A stretch of DNA of 64,000 nucleotides from Flagellimonas nanhaiensis (GCF_003382275.1 NZ_QTJX01000001.1:1364001-1428000); one strand, 5' to 3'. Shown: positions 54,092 to 62,663, counted from the first letter of the stretch. Made by a program: numbers and translations. Notes: a model not told the origin generated them from the letters alone.

Positions 54092-55399
54092 TTACACCCG
54101 TACAATATTGGCCCCTATTGCACGTAAACGATCATCAATGTTTTCGTAGCCGCGGTCAATCTGCTCAATATTATGGATTGTTGAGGTGCCTTTAGCTGAA
54201 AGAGCGGCAATCAACAGACTCACCCCTGCCCTAATATCTGGGGAGACCATGGTTGTCGCCTTCAAAGTGGATTTAAAATCATGACCTATGACCGTAGCTC
54301 GGTGGGGATCGCATAAAATAATCTTTGCGCCCATATCAATCAATTTATCTACGAAGAAAAGTCGACTTTCAAACATTTTTTGATGGACAAGAACCTCACC
54401 TCGAGCCTGGGTGGCAACTACCAAAATAATACTCAAAAGGTCTGGTGTTAATCCAGGCCATGGGGCATCTGCTATGGTAAGTATTGAGCCATCTATGAAA
54501 TTCTGGATTTGGTAGCCCTTTTCATGCTTAGGAATAAAAATATCATCTCCCCTACGCTCAACCTTAATGCCCAGTTTTTCAAAAACTGATGGTATTTGCC
54601 CTAAATCGTCCCAACTTACATCTTTAATCGTAAGTTCGCTCCTGGTCATTGCAGCCAAGCCTATCCAGCTTCCAATCTCAATCATATCCGGAAGCATGGT
54701 ATGCTCCGTGCCTCCAAGGGCTTCAACTCCTTCAATGGTCAAAAGATTGGAGCCAATTCCAGTAATCTTTGCTCCCATTCTGTTCAACATTTTGCAGAGT
54801 TGTTGCAGGTAGGGTTCGCAAGCGGCGTTGTAAATGGTGGTGGTACCTTCGGCCAAGACGGCAGCCATCACAATGTTAGCCGTTCCTGTTACCGAGGCCT
54901 CATCTAAAAGAATATAGGTGCCTTTGAGCTTTTCAGCTTCAACACCATAAAAATATTCTTCGCGATTATACCTAAACTTTGCTCCCAATTTGATAAATCC
55001 TTCAAAATGGGTATCCAAACGTCTCCGGCCTATCTTATCTCCTCCAGGTTTAGGGATATATCCTTTTCCAAATCGAGCCAATAAAGGGCCAACCAACATA
55101 ATGGACCCACGTAGGCCCCGTCCGTCTTCCTTAAATTTTGATGATTGTAGATACTCTAAATTGATGTCATCTGCCTTAAATGTATAGGACCCTTTTCCCT
55201 TTTTTTGAATTTTGACACCTAGGTCTTCCAAAAGGAAAATCAGTTTATTGACATCAATGATATCGGGAATATTATTAATGGTAATCTTTTCTTCCGAGAG
55301 CAATACGGCGCATAGAATTTGTAGTGCTTCATTCTTTGCTCCCTGGGGCGTGATCTCACCATGTAGTTGATGACCGCCCTCTATTCGAAATGTACCCAT
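54092..55399 (-). CDS. murA: UDP-GlcNAc enolpyruvyl transferase MurA, Asp variant
   Basis: A 435-residue EPSP-synthase-fold enzyme of the peptidoglycan pathway. Signature phrases are EGGHQLHGEITPQGAKNEAL, ASVTGTANIVMAAVLAEG and SLLIAALSAKG. The active-site loop reads PGGDKIGRRRLDTH: Asp121 stands where E. coli has Cys115, the residue alkylated by fosfomycin. Enzymes with Asp here are active and intrinsically resistant. It begins the minus-strand pair with DUF4290, whose gene ends 15 bp before the start. Confidence 0.95.
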   Translation of the reverse strand: MGTFRIEGGHQLHGEITPQGAKNEALQILCAVLLSEEKITINNIPDIIDVNKLIFLLEDLGVKIQKKGKGSYTFKADDINLEYLQSSKFKEDGRGLRGSIMLVGPLLARFGKGYIPKPGGDKIGRRRLDTHFEGFIKLGAKFRYNREEYFYGVEAEKLKGTYILLDEASVTGTANIVMAAVLAEGTTTIYNAACEPYLQQLCKMLNRMGAKITGIGSNLLTIEGVEALGGTEHTMLPDMIEIGSWIGLAAMTRSELTIKDVSWDDLGQIPSVFEKLGIKVERRGDDIFIPKHEKGYQIQNFIDGSILTIADAPWPGLTPDLLSIILVVATQARGEVLVHQKMFESRLFFVDKLIDMGAKIILCDPHRATVIGHDFKSTLKATTMVSPDIRAGVSLLIAALSAKGTSTIHNIEQIDRGYENIDDRLRAIGANIVRV

Positions 55400-55414
55400 G
55401 GACTCCTTTAGAAT

Positions 55415-56059
55415 TTAATACCTTTTCTTTCTGTTTCGCTGTCCCTTTTTACCGTTGTTGCTCCTGTTGGACTTACCTTGTCTGTTTTTCAGGAACTGGC
55501 CGCTTTCGGTCAAATTCTCTCCGCTATCGGACAGATCAATCTCACCGCTGCTCAATTCCTTCAGGTGCTCAAAGATCACCATGTCCTCAACGGTATCCTT
55601 GTTCCAATTTAGGTAGCACTTTTTCATATGGTTGGCGATGGCATATTCCAACCCGGAACGCATATCTCCTTTTTCCCATTTTACGGCCACATCGATCATT
55701 CTCTTGATATTGTTGCCATAGAATCGGTACTTTGGGTGGTTCTGCGGATATTCCAACGGTTCTGGACGTTGCTGCAAAACTTCCTGTGAAGTAATAGGAA
55801 ATGGGGAGTCAACATCCAACTTAAAATCAGACATGATGAACAATTGGTCCCAAAGTTTATGTTGAAAATCAGGTACGTCCCTTAGGTGTGGCTGAAGGTT
55901 ACCCATTACACTAATAATGGCTTTAGCCACCTTATTTCGCTCTTCCCTATCCTCTATAGATACGGCATGATCCACCATCTTCTGAAAATGACGTCCATAC
56001 TCAGGGATATAGAGCTTTGGACGCTCTGTATTGTATTCTAAATTCTCTACTACGTTCAA
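55415..56059 (-). CDS. DUF4290-family protein
   Basis: A 214-residue cytoplasmic protein that I recognise as DUF4290, limited to Bacteroidota: LEYNTERPKLYIPEYGRHFQ at the start, then DREERNKVAKAIISVMGNLQPH. The C-terminal 35 residues are a low-complexity basic tail (KNRQGKSNRSNNGKKGQRNR), which suggests RNA or membrane contact. Start is TTG (56059). Function unknown. It lies directly upstream of murA, in the same direction, so the two are probably co-transcribed. Confidence 0.85.
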   Translation of the reverse strand: MNVVENLEYNTERPKLYIPEYGRHFQKMVDHAVSIEDREERNKVAKAIISVMGNLQPHLRDVPDFQHKLWDQLFIMSDFKLDVDSPFPITSQEVLQQRPEPLEYPQNHPKYRFYGNNIKRMIDVAVKWEKGDMRSGLEYAIANHMKKCYLNWNKDTVEDMVIFEHLKELSSGEIDLSDSGENLTESGQFLKNRQGKSNRSNNGKKGQRNRKKRY

Positions 56060-56143
56060 ACTAAAAGATTTATTGAAATTAAATTATCCGGAAGTCCTAC
56101 GAATAATGCCTGCAAATTAATAAAATTATGGCAATCTACTGCG

Positions 56144-56431
56144 CTAAAGGGAAATTACTCCCTCCACTTGAGACACCTCCTTGTACTTGGCTATGACCTC
56201 ATCCGGATTTTGGAGCTTTACAGTAATGGAAATACTGGTGTAGGTTCCTTTTTTGGATTTCTTGGATTCTATCACCGCTCCAGCATTATCAAAAATTTGG
56301 GTGATCTGCGCAATACGTTCCTCATCCGTAGGAACAATGAATTTATAAAGGTAGTTGGATGGCCATGATGTAGTTTCCAACAATTGCTCTTTGAGCCTTG
56401 CATAGAATTCATCCGTATTTTCCTTCTCCAT
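56144..56431 (-). CDS. DUF493-family (YbeD-like) protein
   Basis: A 95-residue protein with the ferredoxin-like fold of YbeD: a central YLYKFIVPTDEERIAQITQI and a final strand VSQVEGVISL. YbeD acts near lipoate genes in E. coli, but the function is unproved and no lipoate genes are here. Probably allosteric or regulatory. The next gene on this strand, DUF4290, is 84 bp downstream. Confidence 0.8.
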   Translation of the reverse strand: MEKENTDEFYARLKEQLLETTSWPSNYLYKFIVPTDEERIAQITQIFDNAGAVIESKKSKKGTYTSISITVKLQNPDEVIAKYKEVSQVEGVISL

Positions 56432-56514
56432 TCTGTTATTTTTTTACAAATATATAGCTTAACCCCCAATTTTTTTTCCTTCTGCCGATTTCATTACTTT
56501 GTGCTAATAAACAA

Positions 56515-57084
56515 TTGTATTTGGGCAAAAGTAAAGTTGTAATCACCGGTGCTCCGGGGACGGGAAAGACATCTATTGTAAACGGTTTGGAGAGTAAAGG
56601 GTTTCATTGTTTCCATGAGATTATCAGGGACATGACCTTCAAGGCAAGAATGGAAGAAGGTGACAAAGAACATATTTCCAACCCGCTGGTCTTTGTTGAT
56701 GATGCCATGCAGTTCAATAAGGATTTATTGCATGGAAGGGCTCAACATCACAGGCAATCCAAGGACATTGATGCGCCCCTTTGCTTTTTTGATAGAGGTG
56801 TTCCCGATGTGCTGGCGTATATGGACTTTTTTGATCAGACCTATGGAAAAGAGTTTGTTGAGGCTTGTGAAAACCATAGATATGATGCGGTCTTCATTGT
56901 TCCCCCTTGGAAGGAAATCTACGTTTCGGACAATGAGCGCTTGGAAACCTTCAATGAGGCCGAAAAAATCCATGATGCCCTTATGAACACCTATACACAA
57001 TTTGGCTATAACCCCATTATAGTGCCAAAAGATGTGGTTCCTGAGCGCGTAGCGTTCATTTTGGAAACCCTTAACCAAGTTTAG
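56515..57084 (+). CDS. AAA_28-type P-loop ATPase/kinase
   Basis: A 189-residue P-loop protein. The Walker A motif is VVITGAPGTGKTSIV; DRGVPDVLAY follows the family pattern with a catalytic Asp/Arg. The start is TTG (56515, or TTG 56521), since no ATG is in frame near the P-loop. Related proteins include nucleoside/NMN-type kinases; the substrate is unknown. Its stop overlaps the GTG of recQ by one base. Confidence 0.82.
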   Translation: MYLGKSKVVITGAPGTGKTSIVNGLESKGFHCFHEIIRDMTFKARMEEGDKEHISNPLVFVDDAMQFNKDLLHGRAQHHRQSKDIDAPLCFFDRGVPDVLAYMDFFDQTYGKEFVEACENHRYDAVFIVPPWKEIYVSDNERLETFNEAEKIHDALMNTYTQFGYNPIIVPKDVVPERVAFILETLNQV

Positions 57085-58979
57085 TGCAAAACGAAACTAA
57101 AGCCATTTTAAAAGAATTCTGGGGCCATTCTGATTTTAGAGGGTCCCAGGAAAAAATAATTGATGCCGTTCTGTCCAAGAAGGATGTTCTGGCCCTTATG
57201 CCTACTGGAGGCGGCAAATCTATATGCTATCAAGTACCCGCACTGGCCATGGAAGGTATTTGCATTGTGGTCTCACCTTTGGTGGCCCTTATCCAAGATC
57301 AAGTAGGACAGCTAAAAAATAAAGGAATAAAAGCTGCCATGCTTACAGGTGGGCTCTCTTTTGAGGACCTGATGAATACCCTGGACAACTGCCTCTATGG
57401 AAATTACAAGTTTTTATACCTGTCCCCAGAGAGGCTGCAACAATCCGTAGTGCAAGAACGTATTCGCGAGATGGATGTAAATCTTATCGCTATTGATGAA
57501 GCCCATTGTATCTCACAATGGGGAAACGATTTTAGACCGGCATACCTGGATTGTGCCGTTTTAAGGGAACTAGCTCCTAAAGCTCCGATTATTGCATTGA
57601 CTGCGACCGCAACGCCACGGGTAGTAGAAGATATCCTAGGTAATCTTCAATTGGAGCAGCCCAGAGTTTTCAAAGATTCTTTTTCCAGGTCCAACATAGT
57701 ATTTAAGGTAAAGCATACGCAGGATAAGCTATATCAGCTAAAAAAGTATTTAAACAAAATTCCAGGGAGTTCCATTGTGTATGTCCGTTCCCGAAAAATG
57801 TCCGTGACCCTAGCTGAATTTTTGAACCAGAGTGGTTTTCCTTCGGATTTCTTTCACGGCGGAATGTCAAAAGAAGAGAAAAGGGAAAAACTGGACCTCT
57901 GGCTAGAAAATCGAACCCGTGTGATGGTTGCCACAAATGCTTTTGGCATGGGTGTGGACAAGCCTGATGTACGTTTAGTGGTACATTACCAAATTCCTGA
58001 TAGTTTGGAAAGTTATTTTCAAGAAGCCGGAAGAGCTGGAAGGGATGGAAATACTTCCCATGCGGTACTTGTTACAACCAAAGAGGATTTTGATATTGCC
58101 CAACAACAATTTCTTTCTTCACTTCCCAAGGTATCCTTCGTGAAGGAACTTTATGTTCAATTGAACAATTATTTTCAAATTTCCTTTGGAGAATCAGTCA
58201 CGGAGCCCCTGGCCTTTAAGTTCAATGCATTTTGTAAGCGATATAACTTTAAAGCCAACATGGCGTACAATGCGTTCAGGATATTGGACCAGAATTCGGT
58301 ACTAGCGCTATCTGAAAATTTCAGGGAAAAGAATGTTCTTAAATTTATTGCCTCAAGGGCGGGAATCTTCAATTACTTTGAAAGGAACCGTAAAACCGCT
58401 TCAGTTGTTCAAACCATACTTAGGACTTATGGCGGTATCACAGAATTTGAGACCAAAATTGACCTGTTTCTACTTTCAAAAAAAACAGGGAAGACCGAAA
58501 AGCGACTCAAAAAGATATTAAAGCAACTTCATAAAGATGGCATAGCCGAATATAAAAATACATCCAGTGATCTTGAAATCACTTTTCTGGTTCCCCGGGA
58601 AGATGATCGCACCATTAATCGGTTTGCAAAAAAAATTAAGGATTTCAATACGATTAAGCTAAGCAACCTAAAGTCCATGCTCGGTTACGTTGAAAATACC
58701 AAGCTTTGTCGTAGCACTTATTTACTTAAGTATTTTGGTGAAAAAACTACCACAAATTGTGGTACTTGCGATATTTGCACCAAGAAAGACAAAGAAGCTC
58801 CCACCCCCAAATTGGAGGAAAAAGTCATGGCCCTTTTAAAAATAGGCCCCTGTTCTTCCAGAAAATTGGAACAGGCCACTGGGGCAAGCGAAAAAACTCT
58901 TTTAAAAATATTACGCCAACTGCTTGAAGATGAAGTGGTCGTGTTAAACTATAAAAATGAATACACCCTTGGAAACTGA
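57084..58979 (+). CDS. recQ: ATP-dependent DNA helicase RecQ
   Basis: A 631-residue superfamily 2 helicase: Walker A LMPTGGGKSICYQVP, DEAH box (AIDEAHCISQWG), motif VI (GRAGRDGN), and the zinc-binding RQC Cys set (CRSTYLLKYF with CGTCDIC). The C-terminal part is a short winged helix and no full HRDC is clear. It unwinds DNA in recombination and repair. Start is GTG, overlapping the AAA gene; the end overlaps fmt by 23 bp. Confidence 0.95.
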   Translation: MQNETKAILKEFWGHSDFRGSQEKIIDAVLSKKDVLALMPTGGGKSICYQVPALAMEGICIVVSPLVALIQDQVGQLKNKGIKAAMLTGGLSFEDLMNTLDNCLYGNYKFLYLSPERLQQSVVQERIREMDVNLIAIDEAHCISQWGNDFRPAYLDCAVLRELAPKAPIIALTATATPRVVEDILGNLQLEQPRVFKDSFSRSNIVFKVKHTQDKLYQLKKYLNKIPGSSIVYVRSRKMSVTLAEFLNQSGFPSDFFHGGMSKEEKREKLDLWLENRTRVMVATNAFGMGVDKPDVRLVVHYQIPDSLESYFQEAGRAGRDGNTSHAVLVTTKEDFDIAQQQFLSSLPKVSFVKELYVQLNNYFQISFGESVTEPLAFKFNAFCKRYNFKANMAYNAFRILDQNSVLALSENFREKNVLKFIASRAGIFNYFERNRKTASVVQTILRTYGGITEFETKIDLFLLSKKTGKTEKRLKKILKQLHKDGIAEYKNTSSDLEITFLVPREDDRTINRFAKKIKDFNTIKLSNLKSMLGYVENTKLCRSTYLLKYFGEKTTTNCGTCDICTKKDKEAPTPKLEEKVMALLKIGPCSSRKLEQATGASEKTLLKILRQLLEDEVVVLNYKNEYTLGN

Positions 58980-59922
58980 ATCTTTACGAATTGTATTTAT
59001 GGGCACTCCGGAATTTGCCGTGGCAAGCCTTAAAGGTATTATTGATGCGGGACTAAGAGTGGTCGGTGCTATAACCGCTCCGGACAGACCTGCGGGCAGA
59101 GGAAGAAAAATCCAGGAGTCTGCCGTAAAACAGTATGCAAAGCAACAAGATCTAAAAGTACTTCAGCCCACCAACTTAAAGGATGAAGAATTTTTGGACG
59201 AATTAAAAGGTCTCAAGGCCAATCTACAAGTTGTAGTTGCATTCAGGATGCTTCCCAAACAAGTTTGGGACATGCCCAAATTCGGCACCTTTAATCTTCA
59301 TGCCTCCCTATTGCCCCAATATAGAGGAGCAGCCCCAATCAATTGGGCCATCATGAACGGGGAGACCTTGACCGGGGTCACCACTTTTTTTATTGATGAC
59401 AAGATTGATACCGGTAATATTATACTACAACGACCAGAAAAAATCCTTCCGGATGACAATGTAGGCACATTACATGATCGATTGATGGACTTGGGTGCAG
59501 AATTGGTTGTTGAAACCTGTAGGCTAATTGAAAGTGGAAAGGCTGAAAGCTCAGTGCAAACAACAGAAGAAAAACTTAAACCGGCACATAAACTCCATAA
59601 AGAGACCTGTAAAGTGGATTGGACAAGACCGCTGGAAAAAATTCACGACCATATTAGAGGACTCAGCCCCTATCCTACGGCGTGGACATTTTTGGTAAAC
59701 AAGGGAAAAGAAATCAATGTCAAGATCTATGAAACCAAAATGGAAGCCGATCAGCACAACCATTCTTACGGAACATTATTTATGGATAAAAAGACGTTAA
59801 AAGTTGCTGTTGAAGGAGGGTATCTTCATCTGCTGGAAATTCAATTGCCCGGCAAGCGAAAAATGAAAATCTCGGAAGTTTTAAATGGTCTAGATCTTGA
59901 AGAAAAAGCACATCTTCGCTAA
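58957..59922 (+). CDS. fmt: Methionyl-tRNA formyltransferase
   Basis: A 321-residue enzyme. VFMGTPEFAV and HASLLPQYRGAAPINWAI (with the catalytic Asn/His set) are diagnostic, as is ITAPDRPAGRGRK with the formyl-acceptor loop. It formylates Met-tRNAfMet. The ATG at 58957 lies inside recQ; an ATG in IVFMGTPEF would be too late. It ends 178 bp before the HU gene. Confidence 0.96.
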   Translation: MNTPLETESLRIVFMGTPEFAVASLKGIIDAGLRVVGAITAPDRPAGRGRKIQESAVKQYAKQQDLKVLQPTNLKDEEFLDELKGLKANLQVVVAFRMLPKQVWDMPKFGTFNLHASLLPQYRGAAPINWAIMNGETLTGVTTFFIDDKIDTGNIILQRPEKILPDDNVGTLHDRLMDLGAELVVETCRLIESGKAESSVQTTEEKLKPAHKLHKETCKVDWTRPLEKIHDHIRGLSPYPTAWTFLVNKGKEINVKIYETKMEADQHNHSYGTLFMDKKTLKVAVEGGYLHLLEIQLPGKRKMKISEVLNGLDLEEKAHLR

Positions 59923-59970
59923 ACCCTTGCTGCGCCTAGGCTGGCAAAAATCGGCCATTTTGTTGCGACT

Positions 59971-60000
59971 TTATCAACAAACGTTTCAAGTTATCAACAA
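59971..60000. repeat. Two TTATCAACAA repeats upstream of the HU promoter
   Basis: TTATCAACAA occurs at 59971-59980 and 59991-60000, exactly 20 bp apart. TTATCAACA differs by one base from the DnaA box TTATCCACA. They lie just upstream of the HU promoter and may bind a regulator. Confidence 0.5.
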
Positions 60001-60025
60001 AAACCTTGATTTCCCTTGGTTTTAC

Positions 60026-60055
60026 TTGCGTTAAAGGCAAATCCGTATAAATTTG
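60026..60055 (+). promoter_or_regulatory. Promoter of the HU gene
   Basis: TTG at 60026-60028, 19 bp, then TAAATTTG at 60048-60055 fits the Bacteroidota pattern very well. The leader would be about 38 nt. Confidence 0.8.
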
Positions 60056-60099
60056 TTCAGCATTAAAATTATATTAACAACAATTAATTTAATTCCATT

Positions 60100-60372
60100 A
60101 TGAACAAAACAGAGTTAATCGATGCAATGGCAGCTGATGCAGGCATCACTAAGGCAGCAGCCAAAAAGGCATTGGAATCTTTCTTGGGAAATGTAGAAGG
60201 ATCTCTTAAAAAAGGAAACAGGGTTTCTTTAGTTGGTTTTGGTTCTTGGTCCGTATCCAGGAGAAATGCCAGAGAAGGTAGAAATCCACAGACTGGTCAA
60301 ACCATCAAGATAGCAGCTAAGAATGTAGTAAAGTTCAAAGCTGGAGCAGAATTGAGTGGTGCAGTAAACTAA
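60100..60372 (+). CDS. hup: HU-family histone-like DNA-binding protein
   Basis: A 90-residue HU protein: NKTELIDAMAADAGITKAAA at the N-terminus and VSLVGFGSWSVSRRNAREGR with the DNA-binding arm after it (NPQTGQTIKIAAKNV). It bends and packs DNA. Its own promoter and strong terminator make it a monocistronic unit. Confidence 0.96.
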   Translation: MNKTELIDAMAADAGITKAAAKKALESFLGNVEGSLKKGNRVSLVGFGSWSVSRRNAREGRNPQTGQTIKIAAKNVVKFKAGAELSGAVN

Positions 60373-60394
60373 TTCAAGGTTTTTATAATATATG

Positions 60395-60424
60395 AAAGCA
60401 CCTTTTAAAGGTGCTTTTTTGTTT
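60395..60424 (+). terminator. Rho-independent terminator of the HU gene
   Basis: AAAGCACCTTT and AAAGGTGCTTT pair around a two-base loop, followed by TTTGTTT. Confidence 0.9.
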
Positions 60425-60492
60425 ACAGCAAATTCCGGCTTTTTGTAATTTTCGTATATTATATTACATTTAATAATAAGATTCCAGTATAA

Positions 60493-61053
60493 ATGGTGAG
60501 CTACGAACCCAAAAAAGGAAAGCTATTGGTTGCGGAACCTACCCTGTCCGGAGATGTCTCTTTCAACAGGTCCGTAGTGCTCCTTGCCGAACATAACCAA
60601 GAGGGATCCGTGGGTTTTATACTCAATAAGCCATTGGACTACACCATTTGTGATCTTATTTCAGAAATAACAATTCCTTTCAAAGTATTCAATGGGGGAC
60701 CGGTGGAACAGGATAATCTTTACTTCATCCACAAAGTTCCTCACCTTATTGATGATAGCGTGGAAATTTCTGACGGTATCTTCTGGGGAGGTAACTTTGA
60801 GAAAACGGTTAACCTCATCAATGATGGAACCATTACCGAGCAGGATATCCGTTTTTTCCTGGGGTATTCTGGCTGGGGGTCTCAGCAATTGGACCAAGAG
60901 CTTTCTTCCAAATCCTGGGTGGTGGTTCAAAATGAATATGAAAGTAATATCCTAAAAAAAGCTTCTACGGCTTTCTGGAAGGAAAAAATGATGGAGCTAG
61001 GTGGCAATTATGTATTGTGGTCCAATTCTCCAGAGAACCCTTCCCTGAACTAA
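60493..61053 (+). CDS. YqgE/AlgH-family protein
   Basis: A 186-residue protein with the family pattern KLLVAEPTLSGDVSFNRSVV, HNQEGSVGFILNKPL and FNGGPVEQDNLYFIHK, then FFLGYSGWGSQQLDQEL. Function unknown; linked to alginate control in Pseudomonas. Its stop is next to the stop of the convergent aminotransferase gene with a 1-bp gap. Confidence 0.92.
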   Translation: MVSYEPKKGKLLVAEPTLSGDVSFNRSVVLLAEHNQEGSVGFILNKPLDYTICDLISEITIPFKVFNGGPVEQDNLYFIHKVPHLIDDSVEISDGIFWGGNFEKTVNLINDGTITEQDIRFFLGYSGWGSQQLDQELSSKSWVVVQNEYESNILKKASTAFWKEKMMELGGNYVLWSNSPENPSLN

Positions 61054-61054
61054 A

Positions 61055-61900
61055 TTAGCCTATTCTGGCTTTTGCATTAAGTTTACCCACCAGTTCCCTA
61101 CTGACCTTATCTGTAAATTCTTTTTTCCTGTATTTCCGTATAGGTTGAATTCCTACAATGCTATTGGTAAAGAAAAGTTCATCCGCCTTTTGTAGTTCAA
61201 ATGGTGAAATGGATTCTTCCAAAAGTTGAAAATCCTCCGTTGCGGAAATAATCTCTACAAGTTTTTTTCTAACAATACCATCCAAACAGCCATCGCTCAA
61301 GGGAGGGGTCTTTACTTGATTTCCCACAACTAGAAACAAGTTCCCGTTTATAGTTTCCACTACCTGCTTATCGGTATTGATTAGAAGGCAATTAGCATAG
61401 CCATTTTCTTTGGCGTAAACACTGGCCACCACATTTAGAATCTTGTTATTGGTCTTTAAGTTGGAAAGCATGTCCTTGTTTACATAGTAGTCCTTAAACA
61501 GTTCTACTTCATAGGGATTATCATCAATAACGTAAAAAGGCGATTCCAGTGCACTGACCTCAATAATAAAAGATACATTGTTGGTTTCCGGGCCATATAG
61601 CCCTCCATCATTTCTAAAAACAGTCAGTCTTACCCTGGCCGCATGGTTCTCAAAGCCATTTTGCTGCACTGTTTTTTTTATCTCTTCTTCCAGGTATTCC
61701 AAGGTGAATTCCATTGGAATTTCCATTCTAAGAATGCGCATGGATGACATCAGTCTGAAATAGTGGTCTTCCCAAAAGAAAAGTACACCATTTACACAAC
61801 GTACCGTTTCAAAAAGGGCATCTCCATATTTTAAACCTCTGTTCTTGTTGTTGAAAAGGGCGGTATCGGAAGAAGTTAGCTTCCCATTTAGATTGACCAT
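61055..61900 (-). CDS. Class IV aminotransferase-like enzyme (PabC/IlvE type)
   Basis: A 281-residue fold-type IV PLP enzyme: GLKYGDALFETVRC with the substrate Arg/Tyr sides, KTNNKILNVVASVYAKENGY with the PLP Lys (in KTNNK), then ETINGNLFLVVG and DGCLDGIVRK. ADC lyase (PabC) for folate is the most likely role; D-amino acid or branched-chain transaminase is possible. The ATG follows directly after the T-run of a terminator, which is unusual. Confidence 0.82.
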   Translation of the reverse strand: MVNLNGKLTSSDTALFNNKNRGLKYGDALFETVRCVNGVLFFWEDHYFRLMSSMRILRMEIPMEFTLEYLEEEIKKTVQQNGFENHAARVRLTVFRNDGGLYGPETNNVSFIIEVSALESPFYVIDDNPYEVELFKDYYVNKDMLSNLKTNNKILNVVASVYAKENGYANCLLINTDKQVVETINGNLFLVVGNQVKTPPLSDGCLDGIVRKKLVEIISATEDFQLLEESISPFELQKADELFFTNSIVGIQPIRKYRKKEFTDKVSRELVGKLNAKARIG

Positions 61901-61925
61901 AAAAAAAGCCTTGAAAAATCAAGGC
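61901..61925 (-). terminator. Terminator of the START-like gene, touching the next start codon
   Basis: On the minus strand TCAAGGC... reads as GCCTTGA/TCAAGGC with a 4-nt loop, followed by seven T that run straight into the ATG of the class IV aminotransferase gene at 61900. Confidence 0.8.
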
Positions 61926-61953
61926 CAAATATACGTTTTACTTAAGAACTGAT

Positions 61954-62337
61954 CTACTTGGAACCAAGAACATGTTTCAGGTCAGCGACCTGGTTTTCCC
62001 ATAGCATTTTTGCCTCATCCAATTCATCCTCTTCCGCAAAATCTGTTATGAAGAGAGAAACATCTTTTGTGATTTCGTCCACAATGATCTTCATTTCAAA
62101 ATAGGTATCATCATCATTCTCTTCCCATGCAAATTTTACAAACTCATCGCTTTTCCGTTTTAGCATCTTGGCCTTCTCCTCTGCCCCATCCCAAATGAAA
62201 CTGAAAATCTCACTTCGCGAGTTAACATTATCTGCGTACCATTCTGATAGTCCAGAAGGCGTGGAAATATATTGGTAAAGCAACTGTGGAGATGCTTGTA
62301 TTACGAATTCTATTTCAAATTTTATCTTATCGCTCAT
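61954..62337 (-). CDS. START-like domain (SRPBCC/AHSA1-type) protein
   Basis: A 127-residue small ligand-binding-fold protein: FEIEFVIQASPQLLYQYIST at the start, with GLSEWYADNV, and a C-terminal helix (EDELDEAKMLWENQVADLKH). It belongs to a START-like group that is common in Bacteroidota and probably binds a lipid or acts as a chaperone cofactor; the ligand is unknown. It ends before the terminator at 61901-61925 and is divergent from tRNA-Met. Confidence 0.85.
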   Translation of the reverse strand: MSDKIKFEIEFVIQASPQLLYQYISTPSGLSEWYADNVNSRSEIFSFIWDGAEEKAKMLKRKSDEFVKFAWEENDDDTYFEMKIIVDEITKDVSLFITDFAEEDELDEAKMLWENQVADLKHVLGSK

Positions 62338-62420
62338 ATGCGCCGTGTTTATCCTTTTCTAATTTGATATAATTCGGGAAGATAAAAAAATAAATATCAA
62401 ATAATAAATTAATACTGAAT

Positions 62421-62452
62421 TTTGATTCGGGAAAAATTAAACTTTATATTTG
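62421..62452 (+). promoter_or_regulatory. Promoter of the tRNA-Met locus
   Basis: TTTG at 62421-62424, 20 bp, then TATATTTG at 62445-62452 is an ideal Bacteroidota sigma-A promoter. Transcription would start near 62460, before the truncated tRNA copy. Confidence 0.8.
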
Positions 62453-62472
62453 CACCCGCTTAAACAAACCAC

Positions 62473-62518
62473 GGCGAGGTAGCTCAGGTGGTTAGAGCGC
62501 AGGATTCATAACCCGGAG
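62473..62518 (+). pseudogene. 5' half of tRNA-Met (truncated copy)
   Basis: The first 46 bases are nearly the same as those of the intact tRNA-Met downstream: the first 27 bases are identical, then GCG is followed by CA for TT, and by G for A after ACCC. It includes the D-arm and CAT anticodon loop. The T-arm and acceptor 3' strand are absent and 25 unrelated AT-rich bases follow. Confidence 0.85.
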
Positions 62519-62543
62519 ACAAAATTGAAATATTGTAGTAAAT

Positions 62544-62617
62544 GGCGAGGTAGCTCAGGTGGTTAGAGCGTTGGATTCATAACCCAGAGGTCGGGGGTTC
62601 AAGTCCCCCTCTCGCTA
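62544..62617 (+). tRNA. tRNA-Met (CAT), elongator type
   Basis: Full cloverleaf: acceptor GGCGAGG with TCTCGCT (G-T at 1-72), D-arm GCTCAGGTGGTTAGAGC, anticodon loop TTCATAA, and T-arm GGGGGTTCAAGTCCCCC. The anticodon CAT in this frame and the D-arm argue for elongator Met rather than initiator. CCA is not encoded. The last stem pair of the anticodon arm is A-C (31-39). Confidence 0.93.
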
Positions 62618-62633
62618 CTTTTTGATGATAAAA

Positions 62634-62663
62634 AACCCAAGACGAAAATCTTGGGTTTTTTTG
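62634..62663 (+). terminator. Terminator of tRNA-Met
   Basis: AAAAAACCCAAGA and TCTTGGGTTTTTT pair around CGAAAA, 17 bases or so after the tRNA. The T-run is on the plus strand and an A-run on the other side could also stop minus-strand transcripts. Confidence 0.88.
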
